A stretch of DNA of 64,000 nucleotides from Thermohalobaculum sp963822985 (GTDB lineage: Bacteria > Pseudomonadota > Alphaproteobacteria > Rhodobacterales > Rhodobacteraceae): assembly GCA_963822985.1 (NCBI GenBank), contig CAWGJU010000008.1:359456-423455 (forward strand), given 5' to 3'. Of the stretch, positions 8,046 to 17,474 are shown piece by piece (the first letter of the stretch is position 1; each line of letters begins with the position of its first letter). The translations under genes were made by a program, and so were the position numbers. Under the pieces are notes generated by a model, which saw nothing but the letters and a program-made list of their open reading frames with translations, made no database searches and had not been told where the DNA came from.

Positions 8046-9484
8046 CAGCGCTGGAAGCGGATCTGGCCGACGCGCCCCTCGCGCTCGACCGCGAGGACGA
8101 CGATGCCGCGGCTGGCCTGCAGCTGCTGGGCGAGCGACGAGACGTTCTCGACCACAGCGTCGCCGATCCGCCGGATGAAGTCGCGTGGGCGCAGGCCCGA
8201 CCGCTGCGCGGGGCCGCGCGCACCGATGACAAGGACGCCGTGGCTGGTCACCGGCAGCTGTGCCTCCTCGATCACCGCCGGGTTCACGTTGATGACCGTC
8301 AGCCCGGACAGGCCGTCCTGCGCGCCGAGCGTCCGCTGGTCGCGCGCGGGCTGGTCCATGGCGGCCTGCAGCACGACCGCGGCCGATGCGGGTGAGCCCC
8401 GGCGCAAATAGCCGATGTCGAGCGTGTCGCCGAGGTCGCGGGTTGCGGCGCGGAAGGCGATCTGCTGCGGCGAGTTGACGGCCAGCCCGTCGAACTCGGT
8501 GATGACATCGCCGCGCGCGATGCCGGCCAGCGCCAACGAACTTTCCGGGTGCAGGGCCTCGACCAGGACGCCGCGCGGCGCGGGCAGGCCCATTGCGGCG
8601 GCGAGATCGCCGTCGACCTGGCGGCCGGCAAAGCCGAGCCAGGGCCGCGCCAGCTCGGCATGGCCTGCGCGCGCCGACGAGACGACCTTGGCAACGAGGT
8701 TCGCCGGCACGGCAAAGCCGATGCCGATATTGCCGCCCGTGCGGCTGAGGATCGCCGTGTTGATGCCGACGAGGCGGCCCTGCGAGTCGACGAGCGCGCC
8801 GCCGGAGTTGCCGGGATTGATCGCCGCATCGGTCTGGATGAAGACGCCGGACTGGCCCGTGTCCACCCCGCCCGTCCGGCCGAGGCCGGAAACGATGCCG
8901 CTGGTCACCGTCTGGCCGACGCCGAACGGGTTGCCGATGGCCAGCACGACGTCGCCGACCTCTAGCGTATCGCTGTCGCGCAGCGCGAGCGTCGGCAGGT
9001 CAGAAGCGCCGTCGAGCCTGACCACCGCGAGGTCCGAGTCCTCGTCGGCGAAGATCACGCTACCCTCGTACTCGCGGCGGTCCGCCAGCACGACCTTGAT
9101 CTCGTTGGCGCCGGCGACGACGTGGTAATTCGAGACGACGATGCCCGACGGATCGAGGATGACGCCCGAGCCGAGCGAGTTCTCGACCGACCGGGCGCGG
9201 CCGCGGCGCGGGAACATGCCGCGGAAGAAGTGCTCGAAAAACGGGTCGCCGGCGAACGGGTTCAGCCGGCGCTCGACGATCTTGGTTGTGTAGATGTTTA
9301 CGACGGCGGGCGCCGCCTTGCGGACGACCGGCGCGAAGCTCAGCATCATCTCCGTCCGGTCGGTCGGGACGACCCGGTTCTCGACCGGGACGGCGGGCGG
9401 AGCCGGCGCATTCTCGGCCGGCGCCGGCCCCATGGTGCAGGCGGCAAGCACCATGGCGAATATCAAGACGGCTTTCCGGGACAT
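8045..9484 (-). CDS. DegP/HtrA-like (Do-family) periplasmic serine protease, predicted lipoprotein
   Basis: Envelope protein quality-control protease, 479 residues. The trypsin-like triad is visible as His121 (SNYHVVAG), Asp151 (DSDLAVV) and Ser227 (NPGNSGGAL). Two PDZ-type regions follow (near residues 280-370 and 395-479, the second with GLRPRDFIRRIGD). The N-terminus MSRKAVLIFAMVLAAC has a lipobox with Cys16, so it is probably membrane-anchored rather than free in the periplasm. It heads the cluster that continues through rarA, crcB and rluC, and lies just downstream of rplQ, an arrangement typical of Rhodospirillales. Confidence 0.9.
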   Translation of the reverse strand: MSRKAVLIFAMVLAACTMGPAPAENAPAPPAVPVENRVVPTDRTEMMLSFAPVVRKAAPAVVNIYTTKIVERRLNPFAGDPFFEHFFRGMFPRRGRARSVENSLGSGVILDPSGIVVSNYHVVAGANEIKVVLADRREYEGSVIFADEDSDLAVVRLDGASDLPTLALRDSDTLEVGDVVLAIGNPFGVGQTVTSGIVSGLGRTGGVDTGQSGVFIQTDAAINPGNSGGALVDSQGRLVGINTAILSRTGGNIGIGFAVPANLVAKVVSSARAGHAELARPWLGFAGRQVDGDLAAAMGLPAPRGVLVEALHPESSLALAGIARGDVITEFDGLAVNSPQQIAFRAATRDLGDTLDIGYLRRGSPASAAVVLQAAMDQPARDQRTLGAQDGLSGLTVINVNPAVIEEAQLPVTSHGVLVIGARGPAQRSGLRPRDFIRRIGDAVVENVSSLAQQLQASRGIVVLAVEREGRVGQIRFQR

Positions 9485-9534
9485 GACCGACCCCCGTGGC
9501 TCAGCTTCCCGCCGTCAATCTAGGCTGCGCGGCC

Positions 9535-9565
9535 GGACTGCGGAAGGGGTGGACTGCGGAAGGGG
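9535..9565. repeat. Two tandem 15-base repeats between protease gene and rplQ
   Basis: The 15-mer GGACTGCGGAAGGGG occurs twice with one base between copies, in the 112-base gap between rplQ and the protease start. Role unknown; it lies in the position of a promoter or leader for the protease gene. Confidence 0.6.
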
Positions 9566-9596
9566 CTGCTGGCGTCCGCGCCGCCGGCAGAGCGCG

Positions 9597-10019
9597 TCAC
9601 TCCTCCGCCGCGGCCTCTTCGGCGGCGAGGCGCGCGCGGTCGACGGCGCCCTTCGCTTCGGGGTCGCGGTCGACCAGCTCGACGATCGCCATCGGCGCCA
9701 TGTCGCCATAGCGGAAGCCCGCCTTCAGCACGCGGGTATAGCCGCCTTGGCGGTCGCGATAGCGCTCGCCCAGCGTCTCGAACAGCTTCTTCACCGGCGC
9801 CTCGTGGCGGATCTGGGCAATGGCGAGGCGGCGCGCGTGCAGGTCGCCGCGCTTGGCCAGCGTAACGAGCTTGTCCATGTAGGGCTTGAGCTCTTTGGCC
9901 TTGGGCAGCGTCGTCTTGATCTGCTCGTGCTCGATCAGCGAGCAGGCCATGTTGGCGAGCATCGCCTTGCGGTGCTCGACGGTGCGGCCGAGCCGGCGGT
10001 GGGCGTATCCGTGGCGCAT
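9597..10019 (-). CDS. rplQ: 50S ribosomal protein L17
   Basis: Large-subunit protein at the exit-tunnel side. The 140-residue product begins MRHGYAHRRLGRTVEHRKAM, diagnostic for L17, followed by the globular fold and a short Glu/Ala-rich tail common in alphaproteobacteria. Last gene of the alpha operon (rpsM-rpsK-rpoA-rplQ); a 160-base gap holding a palindrome separates it from rpoA. Confidence 0.97.
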   Translation of the reverse strand: MRHGYAHRRLGRTVEHRKAMLANMACSLIEHEQIKTTLPKAKELKPYMDKLVTLAKRGDLHARRLAIAQIRHEAPVKKLFETLGERYRDRQGGYTRVLKAGFRYGDMAPMAIVELVDRDPEAKGAVDRARLAAEEAAAEE

Positions 10020-10137
10020 GTGTTGGTGTCCTTTCGGTTTATGCTTTGTCCGGCGGCCCTTGCGTGAGCGCCGCCTCCTTGGGGCCGAAGCCCGGTCGTC
10101 GTCAGGGCGGGCTGACTGCCCACCCCAGAAGCCGAAT

Positions 10138-10179
10138 GGTCGGTTTCACCCACCCTAAGCGCAGGGGTGGGTGCCGACC
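10138..10179. repeat. Dispersed palindrome, copy 2
   Basis: Inverted repeat GGTCGG-tttCACCCACCC ... GGGTGGGTG-CCGACC between rpoA and rplQ. It directly abuts the rpoA stop codon and would form a stem of about 15 pairs, so it may stabilise the rpoA 3' end or uncouple rplQ. Same core as the copies near 3435, 14995 and 39712. Confidence 0.65.
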
Positions 10180-11199
10180 TCAGAGCTGGTCCTCGTATTT
10201 CTTGGCCAGGTCCTCGATGTTCTCCGGCGGCCAGTCCGGCACGTCCATGCCGAGGTGCAGGCCCATGGCGGTCAACACCTCCTTGATCTCGTTCAGCGAC
10301 TTGCGGCCGAAGTTCGGTGTGCGCAGCATCTCGGCCTCGGTCTTCTGGATGAGGTCGCCGATGTAGACGATGTTGTCGTTCTTCAGGCAGTTCGCCGAGC
10401 GCACCGAGAGCTCGAGCTCGTCGACCTTCTTGAGCAGCAGCGGGTTGAACTCGAGCCCCTCCTCGACGGCGCTGCGGCCGGCCTCAGACGGCTCCTCGAA
10501 GTTGATGAAGGTCTGCAGCTGGTCCTGCAGGATGCGCGCGGCATAGGCCAGCGCGTCCTCGGGCGAAAGCGTGCCGTCCGTCTCGATGGTGATCGACAGC
10601 TTGTCATAGTCGAGCACCTGGCCCTCGCGCGTCGGGTCGACCTTGTAGCTGACGCGCTTGACCGGCGAGAAGATCGCATCGACCGGGATGAAGCCGATCG
10701 GCGCGTCCTCGGGCCTGTTCTTGTCGGCCGCGACATAGCCTTTGCCCGTGGAGACGGTCAGCTCCATGTGCAGGGTCGCGCCGTCGTCGAGGTGGCAGAT
10801 CACATGGTCCTTGTTGACGATCGTGACGCCGGCGATCTCGGTGATGTCGGCGGCGGTCACCACCGCCGGACCGGTGGCGCTGAGCGTCAGGCGCTTGCTG
10901 CCCTCGTTGTCCATGGCGACGGCCAGGCCCTTGAGGTTCAGCACCATGTCCGTCACGTCCTCGCGGACGCCGGCGACGGACGAGAACTCGTGCAGCACGC
11001 CGTCGATCTGGATGGCCGTTACGGCAGCGCCCTGCAACGAGGAGAGCAGTACGCGGCGCAGCGCGTTGCCGAGCGTCAGGCCGAAGCCGCGCTCGAGCGG
11101 CTCGGCGACGGCCGTCACCTTGCGCTTGGGATCACCGCTCGGCGAGACATCGAGCGATGTCGGTTTGATCAGTTCCTGCCAGTTCTTGTGGATCAGCAT
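10180..11199 (-). CDS. rpoA: DNA-directed RNA polymerase alpha subunit
   Basis: Alpha subunit that nucleates assembly of RNA polymerase and contacts UP elements and activators. With the ATG at 11199 the product is 339 residues, the normal length, beginning MLIHKNWQELIKPTSLDV as in other alphaproteobacteria; the frame is open further upstream but that part is not RpoA-like. The C-terminal domain is recognisable from LELSVRSANCLKNDNI and the helix with NFGRKSLNEIKEVL. Third gene of the alpha operon. Confidence 0.97.
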   Translation of the reverse strand: MLIHKNWQELIKPTSLDVSPSGDPKRKVTAVAEPLERGFGLTLGNALRRVLLSSLQGAAVTAIQIDGVLHEFSSVAGVREDVTDMVLNLKGLAVAMDNEGSKRLTLSATGPAVVTAADITEIAGVTIVNKDHVICHLDDGATLHMELTVSTGKGYVAADKNRPEDAPIGFIPVDAIFSPVKRVSYKVDPTREGQVLDYDKLSITIETDGTLSPEDALAYAARILQDQLQTFINFEEPSEAGRSAVEEGLEFNPLLLKKVDELELSVRSANCLKNDNIVYIGDLIQKTEAEMLRTPNFGRKSLNEIKEVLTAMGLHLGMDVPDWPPENIEDLAKKYEDQL

Positions 11200-11317
11200 G
11201 TTTGGTCCTCCATGCTCGCGGCCGGGCAGATCCGGAGCCCTGGCCGCACCCGAGGAAAATGCGAGCGCCGCCCCTCCCGTGACCGGGCGGGCGGCGCCGT
11301 TCGGATGTCGTCTTCGC

Positions 11318-11710
11318 TCAGACGCGGCGGCGCTTTGGCGGCCGGCAGCCATTGTGCGCGATGGGGGTCACGTCCCTGATCGCCGTGATCTGGAAGCCGA
11401 CTGCCTGCAGCGCGCGCAGCGCCGATTCGCGGCCGCCGCCAGGGCCCTGGACCAGAACCTCGATCGTGCGGACGCCGTGGTCCTGCGCTTTCTTACCGGC
11501 GTCCTCGGCGGCGACCTGGGCGGCATAGGGCGTCGACTTGCGCGAACCCTTGAAGCCCATATGGCCGGCCGAGGACCAGGAGATGGCGTTCCCCTGCGCG
11601 TCGGCGATGGTGATGATCGTGTTGTTAAACGACGAGTTCACATGGGCGACGCCCGCTGTGATGTTCTTGCGCTCCTTGCGCCGCGGGGCGGCCCTGCGCT
11701 CGCGTGCCAT
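11318..11710 (-). CDS. rpsK: 30S ribosomal protein S11
   Basis: Platform protein of the small subunit, 130 residues. Family stretches VAHVNSSFNNTIITIAD and KGSRKSTPYAAQ are present, and it ends with NGCRPPKRRRV, the conserved basic tail. It lies 15 bases behind rpsM and 118 bases ahead of rpoA in the alpha operon. Confidence 0.97.
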   Translation of the reverse strand: MARERRAAPRRKERKNITAGVAHVNSSFNNTIITIADAQGNAISWSSAGHMGFKGSRKSTPYAAQVAAEDAGKKAQDHGVRTIEVLVQGPGGGRESALRALQAVGFQITAIRDVTPIAHNGCRPPKRRRV

Positions 11711-11725
11711 GGCTCAGGTTTCTCC

Positions 11726-12094
11726 TTACTTTTTCCTGCCGGCGATCGGCCGAGCCGGCCCCTTGCGGGTCCGCGCGTTGGTGTGGGTGCGCTGGCCGCG
11801 CACCGGCAGGCCGCGGCGGTGGCGCAGGCCGCGATAGCAGCCAAGGTCCATCAGGCGCTTGATGTTGACCGCGCGCTCGCGGCGCAGGTCGCCCTCGACG
11901 GTCAGATTGCCGTCGATGTATTCGCGCACGGCGGCGAGCTCGGCATCGGAAAGCTCGTTGACCCGGCGCTGGCGATCGACGCCGACGGCATCACAGATCT
12001 GCTCGGCCGTATTGCGCCCGATCCCATGGATATAGGTCAGGGCGATATGCGCCAGCTTGTTCGTCGGGATGTTTACGCCTGCTATTCGCGCCAC
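11726..12094 (-). CDS. rpsM: 30S ribosomal protein S13
   Basis: Head protein contacting the P-site tRNA and the 50S bridge. The 122 residues start MARIAGVNIPTNK and end with GQRTHTNARTRKGPARPI, both diagnostic. First gene of the alpha operon; a well-formed promoter lies about 175 bases upstream. Confidence 0.97.
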   Translation of the reverse strand: MARIAGVNIPTNKLAHIALTYIHGIGRNTAEQICDAVGVDRQRRVNELSDAELAAVREYIDGNLTVEGDLRRERAVNIKRLMDLGCYRGLRHRRGLPVRGQRTHTNARTRKGPARPIAGRKK

Positions 12095-12269
12095 CGTCTT
12101 CTCCGTTCCCTCCGTCCGCAGCCTCAGAGGCCGCGCGGAATTCCTCGTCCGTTCATCGCCGTCCCGTCAGCGCCGATACCTCGACCGGCATGACGCGCCG
12201 TTCCTCACGCCCGCGCGCGACCCCCTTCGGCTGGGTCCGAGCAGCTTCCCCTGTCAGCGGAATGGCGCA

Positions 12270-12297
12270 ATATAGTCAGCGCCGCCCCCGCGTCAAG
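12270..12297 (-). promoter_or_regulatory. Sigma70-type promoter for rpsM operon
   Basis: On the minus strand TTGACG (12297-12292) and TATATT (12275-12270) are separated by 16 bases, close to the housekeeping consensus, in the 219-base gap between adk and rpsM. It would drive rpsM-rpsK-rpoA-rplQ. The remaining leader of about 170 bases could carry S4-type feedback regulation, but no structure was confirmed. Confidence 0.7.
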
Positions 12298-12313
12298 CTT
12301 TGGTTTACGACTG

Positions 12314-12979
12314 TCAAGGTGCATCTTTGCTCACCTCCTCCAGCGCACGGTCGACCTCGCCCGAGACCGCGTCGATCGGCGCCATGCCGTCCACGGTCTT
12401 CAGCTTGCCGGTCTTGCCGTAATAGGCGATCAGCGGCGCGGTGTCGGCGTGGTAGGCGACCAGGCGCTGGCGCACCGTCGCCTCGTTGTCGTCGGCTCGG
12501 CGCTTGAACTCGGTCGAGCCGCAGACATCGCAGACGTCGGGCGTCCGCGGCTGCTTGTGCCGGTCGTGATAGCCCTCGCCGCACCTCGCGCAGGTGAAGC
12601 GGCCGGAGATGCGATCGACGAGCTGGTCGTCGTCGACCTCCATGGATATGACGGCGTCGATCTGCATGTCCCGCTCGGCGAGCAGATCGTCGAGCGCGCG
12701 GGCCTGGGCCGCGGTGCGCGGGAAGCCGTCGAAGATGAGGCCTGAGCCGGTGTCGAGGCGGTCGAGCCGATTCGCCACGCAATCCACGACGATCTCGTCG
12801 GAGACGAGTTCGCCCGCATCCATCACCGCCTTGGCGCGGACGCCGACCTCCGAGCGCTCGGCCACCTCGGCGCGCAGAATGTCGCCGGTCGAGAGCTGGA
12901 CCATGCCCCGCTGCTCGACCAACCGGCGCGCCTGCGTGCCCTTGCCCGCCCCCGGCGGCCCGAGAAGGATGATGTTCAT
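12314..12979 (-). CDS. adk: Adenylate kinase, zinc-LID type
   Basis: Interconverts ATP + AMP and 2 ADP. The 221-residue enzyme has the P-loop GPPGAGKGTQ, the AMP-site FDGFPRT and a long LID whose four Cys (CARC and CDVC) form a zinc knuckle, a variant found in many alphaproteobacteria and Gram-positives but not in E. coli. It follows secY by 21 bases, as in many spc operons. Confidence 0.96.
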   Translation of the reverse strand: MNIILLGPPGAGKGTQARRLVEQRGMVQLSTGDILRAEVAERSEVGVRAKAVMDAGELVSDEIVVDCVANRLDRLDTGSGLIFDGFPRTAAQARALDDLLAERDMQIDAVISMEVDDDQLVDRISGRFTCARCGEGYHDRHKQPRTPDVCDVCGSTEFKRRADDNEATVRQRLVAYHADTAPLIAYYGKTGKLKTVDGMAPIDAVSGEVDRALEEVSKDAP

Positions 12980-13000
12980 CGCCGTCGCCTCCTCCTTGCG

Positions 13001-14335
<1,335 letters not shown>

Positions 14336-14405
14336 TCAGGTCTCCTCGGGATGGCTTTGTCCCGGCCGCGGAGATATGCGCGGCCGGTCAGGCTGCCTAG
14401 GCCGC

Positions 14406-14903
14406 TCAGGCCCCGGCGCCGTCGCCCTGGGCGCTCTCGGCGGGTGCCGTCACGGTCAGCGTGCCGCCGGCGGCCTCGACCGCGGCCACCGCCGACTTCG
14501 AGGCGCCGGTCACGACGATGGTCAGCCCCTGCGAGGTCACCTCGCCGCGGCCGAGCACGCGAACGCCGTCGCGCTTGCGCCGGATCAAGCCGGAGGCGAC
14601 CAGCGCCGCCTCGTCGATCGTGACGCCCGCATCGAGCCGTCCGGCGTCGATCCACGCCTGGATCTTGCCCAGGTTCGTGACGGCATGCTCCTTGGCCGAC
14701 GGGTTGGTGAAGCCGCGCTTGGGCAGCCGCCGGTGCAGCGGCATCTGACCGCCCTCGAAGCCCTTGATGGCGACCCCCGAGCGCGCCTTCTGGCCCTTGT
14801 GGCCGTGCGTCGAGGTCGAGCCCATGCCCGAGCCGGCGCCGCGACCCAGCCGCTTCCGCTTCTTCGTCGCGCCCGGATTGTCGCGAAGTTCGTTCAGTCG
14901 CAT
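14406..14903 (-). CDS. rplO: 50S ribosomal protein L15
   Basis: Late-assembling large-subunit protein, 165 residues. It begins MRLNELRDNPGATKKRKRLG followed by the basic glycine-rich stretch GRGAGSGMGSTSTHGHKGQK, typical of L15. A short acidic/alanine tail extends the C-terminus. Lies between rpmD and secY; a palindrome fills part of the 110-base gap to rpmD. Confidence 0.97.
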   Translation of the reverse strand: MRLNELRDNPGATKKRKRLGRGAGSGMGSTSTHGHKGQKARSGVAIKGFEGGQMPLHRRLPKRGFTNPSAKEHAVTNLGKIQAWIDAGRLDAGVTIDEAALVASGLIRRKRDGVRVLGRGEVTSQGLTIVVTGASKSAVAAVEAAGGTLTVTAPAESAQGDGAGA

Positions 14904-14978
14904 GACGCATCTCCTCTGCCGGATACGCCGGGCGTGCGTCCGTCCCGGCGACCACGGTTCCTATCGGGGCAAGCGTCG

Positions 14979-15012
14979 CACCCACGCCACAGGGTGGGTG
15001 CTTGCACCCACC
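14979..15012. repeat. Dispersed palindrome, copy 3
   Basis: CACCCACGCCACAGGGTGGG followed by TGCTTGCACCCACC: the GGGTGGGTG core can pair with CACCC on either side, giving two alternative hairpins. It abuts the rpmD stop codon. Related to the copies near 3435, 10158 and 39712. Confidence 0.55.
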
Positions 15013-15013
15013 G

Positions 15014-15202
15014 TTACTCCCGCTCCTCGATGATCGTCACGAGGTGCGGAATCGAGTTCACCATGCCGCGCACCGAGGGCGTATCCTCGAGCTCGCGGGT
15101 GCGGTGCATCTTGTTCAGCCCCAGCCCGATCAGCGTCTGCCGCTGGCTGGCCGGCCGGCGGATGGGGCTGCCGATCTGCTTCACCACGATGGTTTTGGCC
15201 AT
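15014..15202 (-). CDS. rpmD: 50S ribosomal protein L30
   Basis: Small large-subunit protein, 62 residues from the ATG at 15202 (MAKTIVVKQIGSPIRRP). An in-frame GTG nine bases upstream overlaps the rpsE stop, but GGAG lies 8 bases ahead of the ATG and the ATG gives the family N-terminus, so it is preferred. Contains the L30 core QTLIGLGLNKMHRT. Confidence 0.94.
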   Translation of the reverse strand: MAKTIVVKQIGSPIRRPASQRQTLIGLGLNKMHRTRELEDTPSVRGMVNSIPHLVTIIEERE

Positions 15203-15207
15203 GGGGG

Positions 15208-15825
15208 TCACTCCGCGCCGGCTTCGACAGGCTCGGCGGTCTCGGCCGGCGCCGCCTGCTCGCGCGGCGGCAGGATGTCCGACACCTTCTTGCCGCGGCG
15301 GTTCGCCACCATGCGGGGCGAGTTCTCCAGCCGCAGGCCGTCGAAGGTGGCTCGCACCATGTTGTAGGGGTTCTGGCTGCCCATCGACTTCGCCACGACG
15401 TCCTGCACGCCCAGCATCTCGAAGACGGCGCGCATCGGGCCGCCCGCGATGATGCCCGTGCCGGCGGGCGCCGCGCGCATCACCACGCGGCCGGCACCCC
15501 AGCGGCCCGGCATATCGTGGTGCAGCGTCCGGCCCTCGCGCAGCGGCACGCGGATCATCGTCCGCTTGGCCTCTTCGGTCGCCTTGCGGATCGCCTCGGG
15601 GACCTCCTTGGCCTTTCCGCTACCGAAGCCGACCCGGCCCTTCTGGTCGCCGACGACGACCAGCGCGGCAAAGCCAAAGCGCTTGCCGCCCTTCACGGTC
15701 TTCGAGACACGGTTGATCGCCACCAGGCGATCGGCCAGCTCGGGCGCGTCGCCCCGGCCGTCCTGCCGGTCGCCGCGGTCGCGTCCCCGGCGGCCGCGGC
15801 CGCCGCGATCGTCACGTTCTGCCAT
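15208..15825 (-). CDS. rpsE: 30S ribosomal protein S5
   Basis: Decoding-fidelity protein of the small subunit, 205 residues. The double-stranded RNA-binding region INRVSKTVKGGKRFGFAALV and the stretch KAKEVPEAIRKATEEAKRTM are diagnostic. The N-terminus is extended by about 30 Arg/Asp/Gly-rich residues, a low-complexity region seen in several alphaproteobacteria. Part of the spc operon between rplR and rpmD. Confidence 0.97.
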   Translation of the reverse strand: MAERDDRGGRGRRGRDRGDRQDGRGDAPELADRLVAINRVSKTVKGGKRFGFAALVVVGDQKGRVGFGSGKAKEVPEAIRKATEEAKRTMIRVPLREGRTLHHDMPGRWGAGRVVMRAAPAGTGIIAGGPMRAVFEMLGVQDVVAKSMGSQNPYNMVRATFDGLRLENSPRMVANRRGKKVSDILPPREQAAPAETAEPVEAGAE

Positions 15826-15834
15826 GTCGACTCC

Positions 15835-16194
15835 TCAGAATTTCAGCCCGCCCTCGCGGGCGGCGTCGGCCAGCGCCTTGATGCGGCCGTGATAGAGAAA
15901 GCCGCCGCGATCGAGATACACTTCCTCGATCTCCTTGACCCGCGCCCGCTCGGCGATCGCGGCGCCGATCTTCTTGGCGGCTTCCACATTGTTCTTGCCA
16001 ACGACGCCGAACTCCTTCTCCAGCGAGGAGGCGGCGGCCAGCGTGACGCCCTTGGCGTCGTCGATGATCTGCACGGAAATGTTCTTCGACGAGCGGTGCA
16101 CACTCATCCGCAGCCGGCCATGCGCCAGCTTTCTCAGCTTGGACCGGACGCGCATGCGGCGGCGCCGGAACAGGTCTCGTTTCGCGGTTGCCAT
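15835..16194 (-). CDS. rplR: 50S ribosomal protein L18
   Basis: 5S rRNA-binding protein, 119 residues from the ATG at 16194 (MATAKRDLFRRRRMRVRSKL). The open frame continues upstream into rplF sequence, but this start gives the family length and lies 10 bases after the rplF stop. Contains RLSVHRS-type motif as RMSVHRSSKNISVQIIDD. Confidence 0.96.
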   Translation of the reverse strand: MATAKRDLFRRRRMRVRSKLRKLAHGRLRMSVHRSSKNISVQIIDDAKGVTLAAASSLEKEFGVVGKNNVEAAKKIGAAIAERARVKEIEEVYLDRGGFLYHGRIKALADAAREGGLKF

Positions 16195-16204
16195 CGTCCG
16201 GGTC

Positions 16205-16738
16205 CTACTTCTTCTTGCCTTCCTTGCGGAAGATGTACTCGCCCCTGTAGCGGACGCCCTTGCCCTTGAAGGGCTCGGGCCGGCGCCAGTCGCGGATCTG
16301 CGCGGCGACCTCGCCCACCACCTGCTGGTCGATTCCGGTGATCTCGATCTCGGTCGGCTTGGCGCATTTGATGTCGATGCCCTCGGGAATGGGGTAATCG
16401 ACGTCGTGGCTGTAGCCCAGCGATAGCTTGAGCACCTTGCCCTGCACCGCGGCACGATAGCCGACGCCCGTGATGTCCAGCTCTTTCTTGAAGCCGTCCG
16501 AGACGCCCTGGGCGAGGTTCGCGACCATGGTGCGGGTCATGCCCCATTGCTGGCGCGCCCGCTTGGAGCTCCCGCGCGGGCGAACCGTGACGGCGCCGTC
16601 CTCGAGCACGAGGTCGACATCGTCAGTCGCCGTGAAGCTGCGGGTGCCCTTCGGTCCCTTGGCCTCAACCTTCTGGCCCGAGACTGTGAACTCGACACCC
16701 TGCGGCGCCGGCACGGGACGCTTACCGATACGTGACAT
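16205..16738 (-). CDS. rplF: 50S ribosomal protein L6
   Basis: Large-subunit protein near the factor-binding stalk, 177 residues, two duplicated L6 folds. Starts MSRIGKRPVPAPQGVEFTV and ends with the conserved EPFKGKGVRYRGEYIFRKEG. Between rpsH and rplR in the spc operon. Confidence 0.97.
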   Translation of the reverse strand: MSRIGKRPVPAPQGVEFTVSGQKVEAKGPKGTRSFTATDDVDLVLEDGAVTVRPRGSSKRARQQWGMTRTMVANLAQGVSDGFKKELDITGVGYRAAVQGKVLKLSLGYSHDVDYPIPEGIDIKCAKPTEIEITGIDQQVVGEVAAQIRDWRRPEPFKGKGVRYRGEYIFRKEGKKK

Positions 16739-16749
16739 TGGCGTCCCCC

Positions 16750-17145
16750 TCAGAAAACCGTGCAGAGCACTTCGCCGCCGACGTTCTCGGCCCGCGCCTT
16801 GGCGTCTGACATGACGCCGCGCGAGGTCGAGACGATGGCGACGCCGAGCCCGTTGCGGACCTGCGGCATCGTTTCGACGCCGGAATAGAAACGCCGGCCG
16901 GGCTTGGACATGCGCTTGAGCTCGCGGATCACCGGCTGCCCTTCATGGTACTTGAGGCTGATCTCGACCTGAGGCTTGTTGTCGCCGCTGTCGATCACCT
17001 CGAAGCCGCGGATGAAGCCTTCGTCCTTCAGCACCTCGAGCACGCGCAGGCGCATCTTGGACGAGGGCGAGCGGACGGTCGGCTTCGCGCGCATCGCGGC
17101 GTTGCGGATGCGGGTCAGCATGTCGCCGAGCGGATCGTTCATCAT
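16750..17145 (-). CDS. rpsH: 30S ribosomal protein S8
   Basis: Binds helix 21 of 16S rRNA; in E. coli it also represses the spc operon. From the first of two tandem ATGs (17145) the product is 131 residues, starting MMNDPLGDMLTRIRNA; GAGG lies 8 bases ahead of this ATG. Ends with the conserved STSRGVMSDAKARAENVGGE region and CTVF. Follows rpsN by 10 bases. Confidence 0.96.
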   Translation of the reverse strand: MMNDPLGDMLTRIRNAAMRAKPTVRSPSSKMRLRVLEVLKDEGFIRGFEVIDSGDNKPQVEISLKYHEGQPVIRELKRMSKPGRRFYSGVETMPQVRNGLGVAIVSTSRGVMSDAKARAENVGGEVLCTVF

Positions 17146-17155
17146 CTTGCCACCC

Positions 17156-17461
17156 TCACCAGCTCGACTTGACCATGCCGGGGACCTGGCCGAACGAGGC
17201 CAGGTCACGCAGGGCGATGCGGCTCATCTTGAGCTTGCGGTAATAGGAGCGCGGCCGGCCCGTCACCAGGCAGCGGTTCTTCAGCCGCGTCGCCGACGAG
17301 TTGCGGGGCAGCTTGGCGAGCTTCAGGCGGGCGCGGAAGCGCTCGTCCATCGGCTTGCTTTCGTCGTCAGCGATCGTCTTCAGCGCCGTGCGCTTGGCCG
17401 CGTACTGGGCGACCATGCGCTGCCGCTTCTTCTGGCGCTCGATCATCGAGGTCTTTGCCAT
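17156..17461 (-). CDS. rpsN: 30S ribosomal protein S14 (zinc-free type)
   Basis: Head protein of the small subunit, 101 residues. This is the long form lacking the CxxC pairs; it ends RIALRDLASFGQVPGMVKSSW, diagnostic. One Cys only (NRCLVTGRPR). Between rplE and rpsH. Confidence 0.97.
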   Translation of the reverse strand: MAKTSMIERQKKRQRMVAQYAAKRTALKTIADDESKPMDERFRARLKLAKLPRNSSATRLKNRCLVTGRPRSYYRKLKMSRIALRDLASFGQVPGMVKSSW

Positions 17462-17474
17462 CTCGGTCTCCCGG

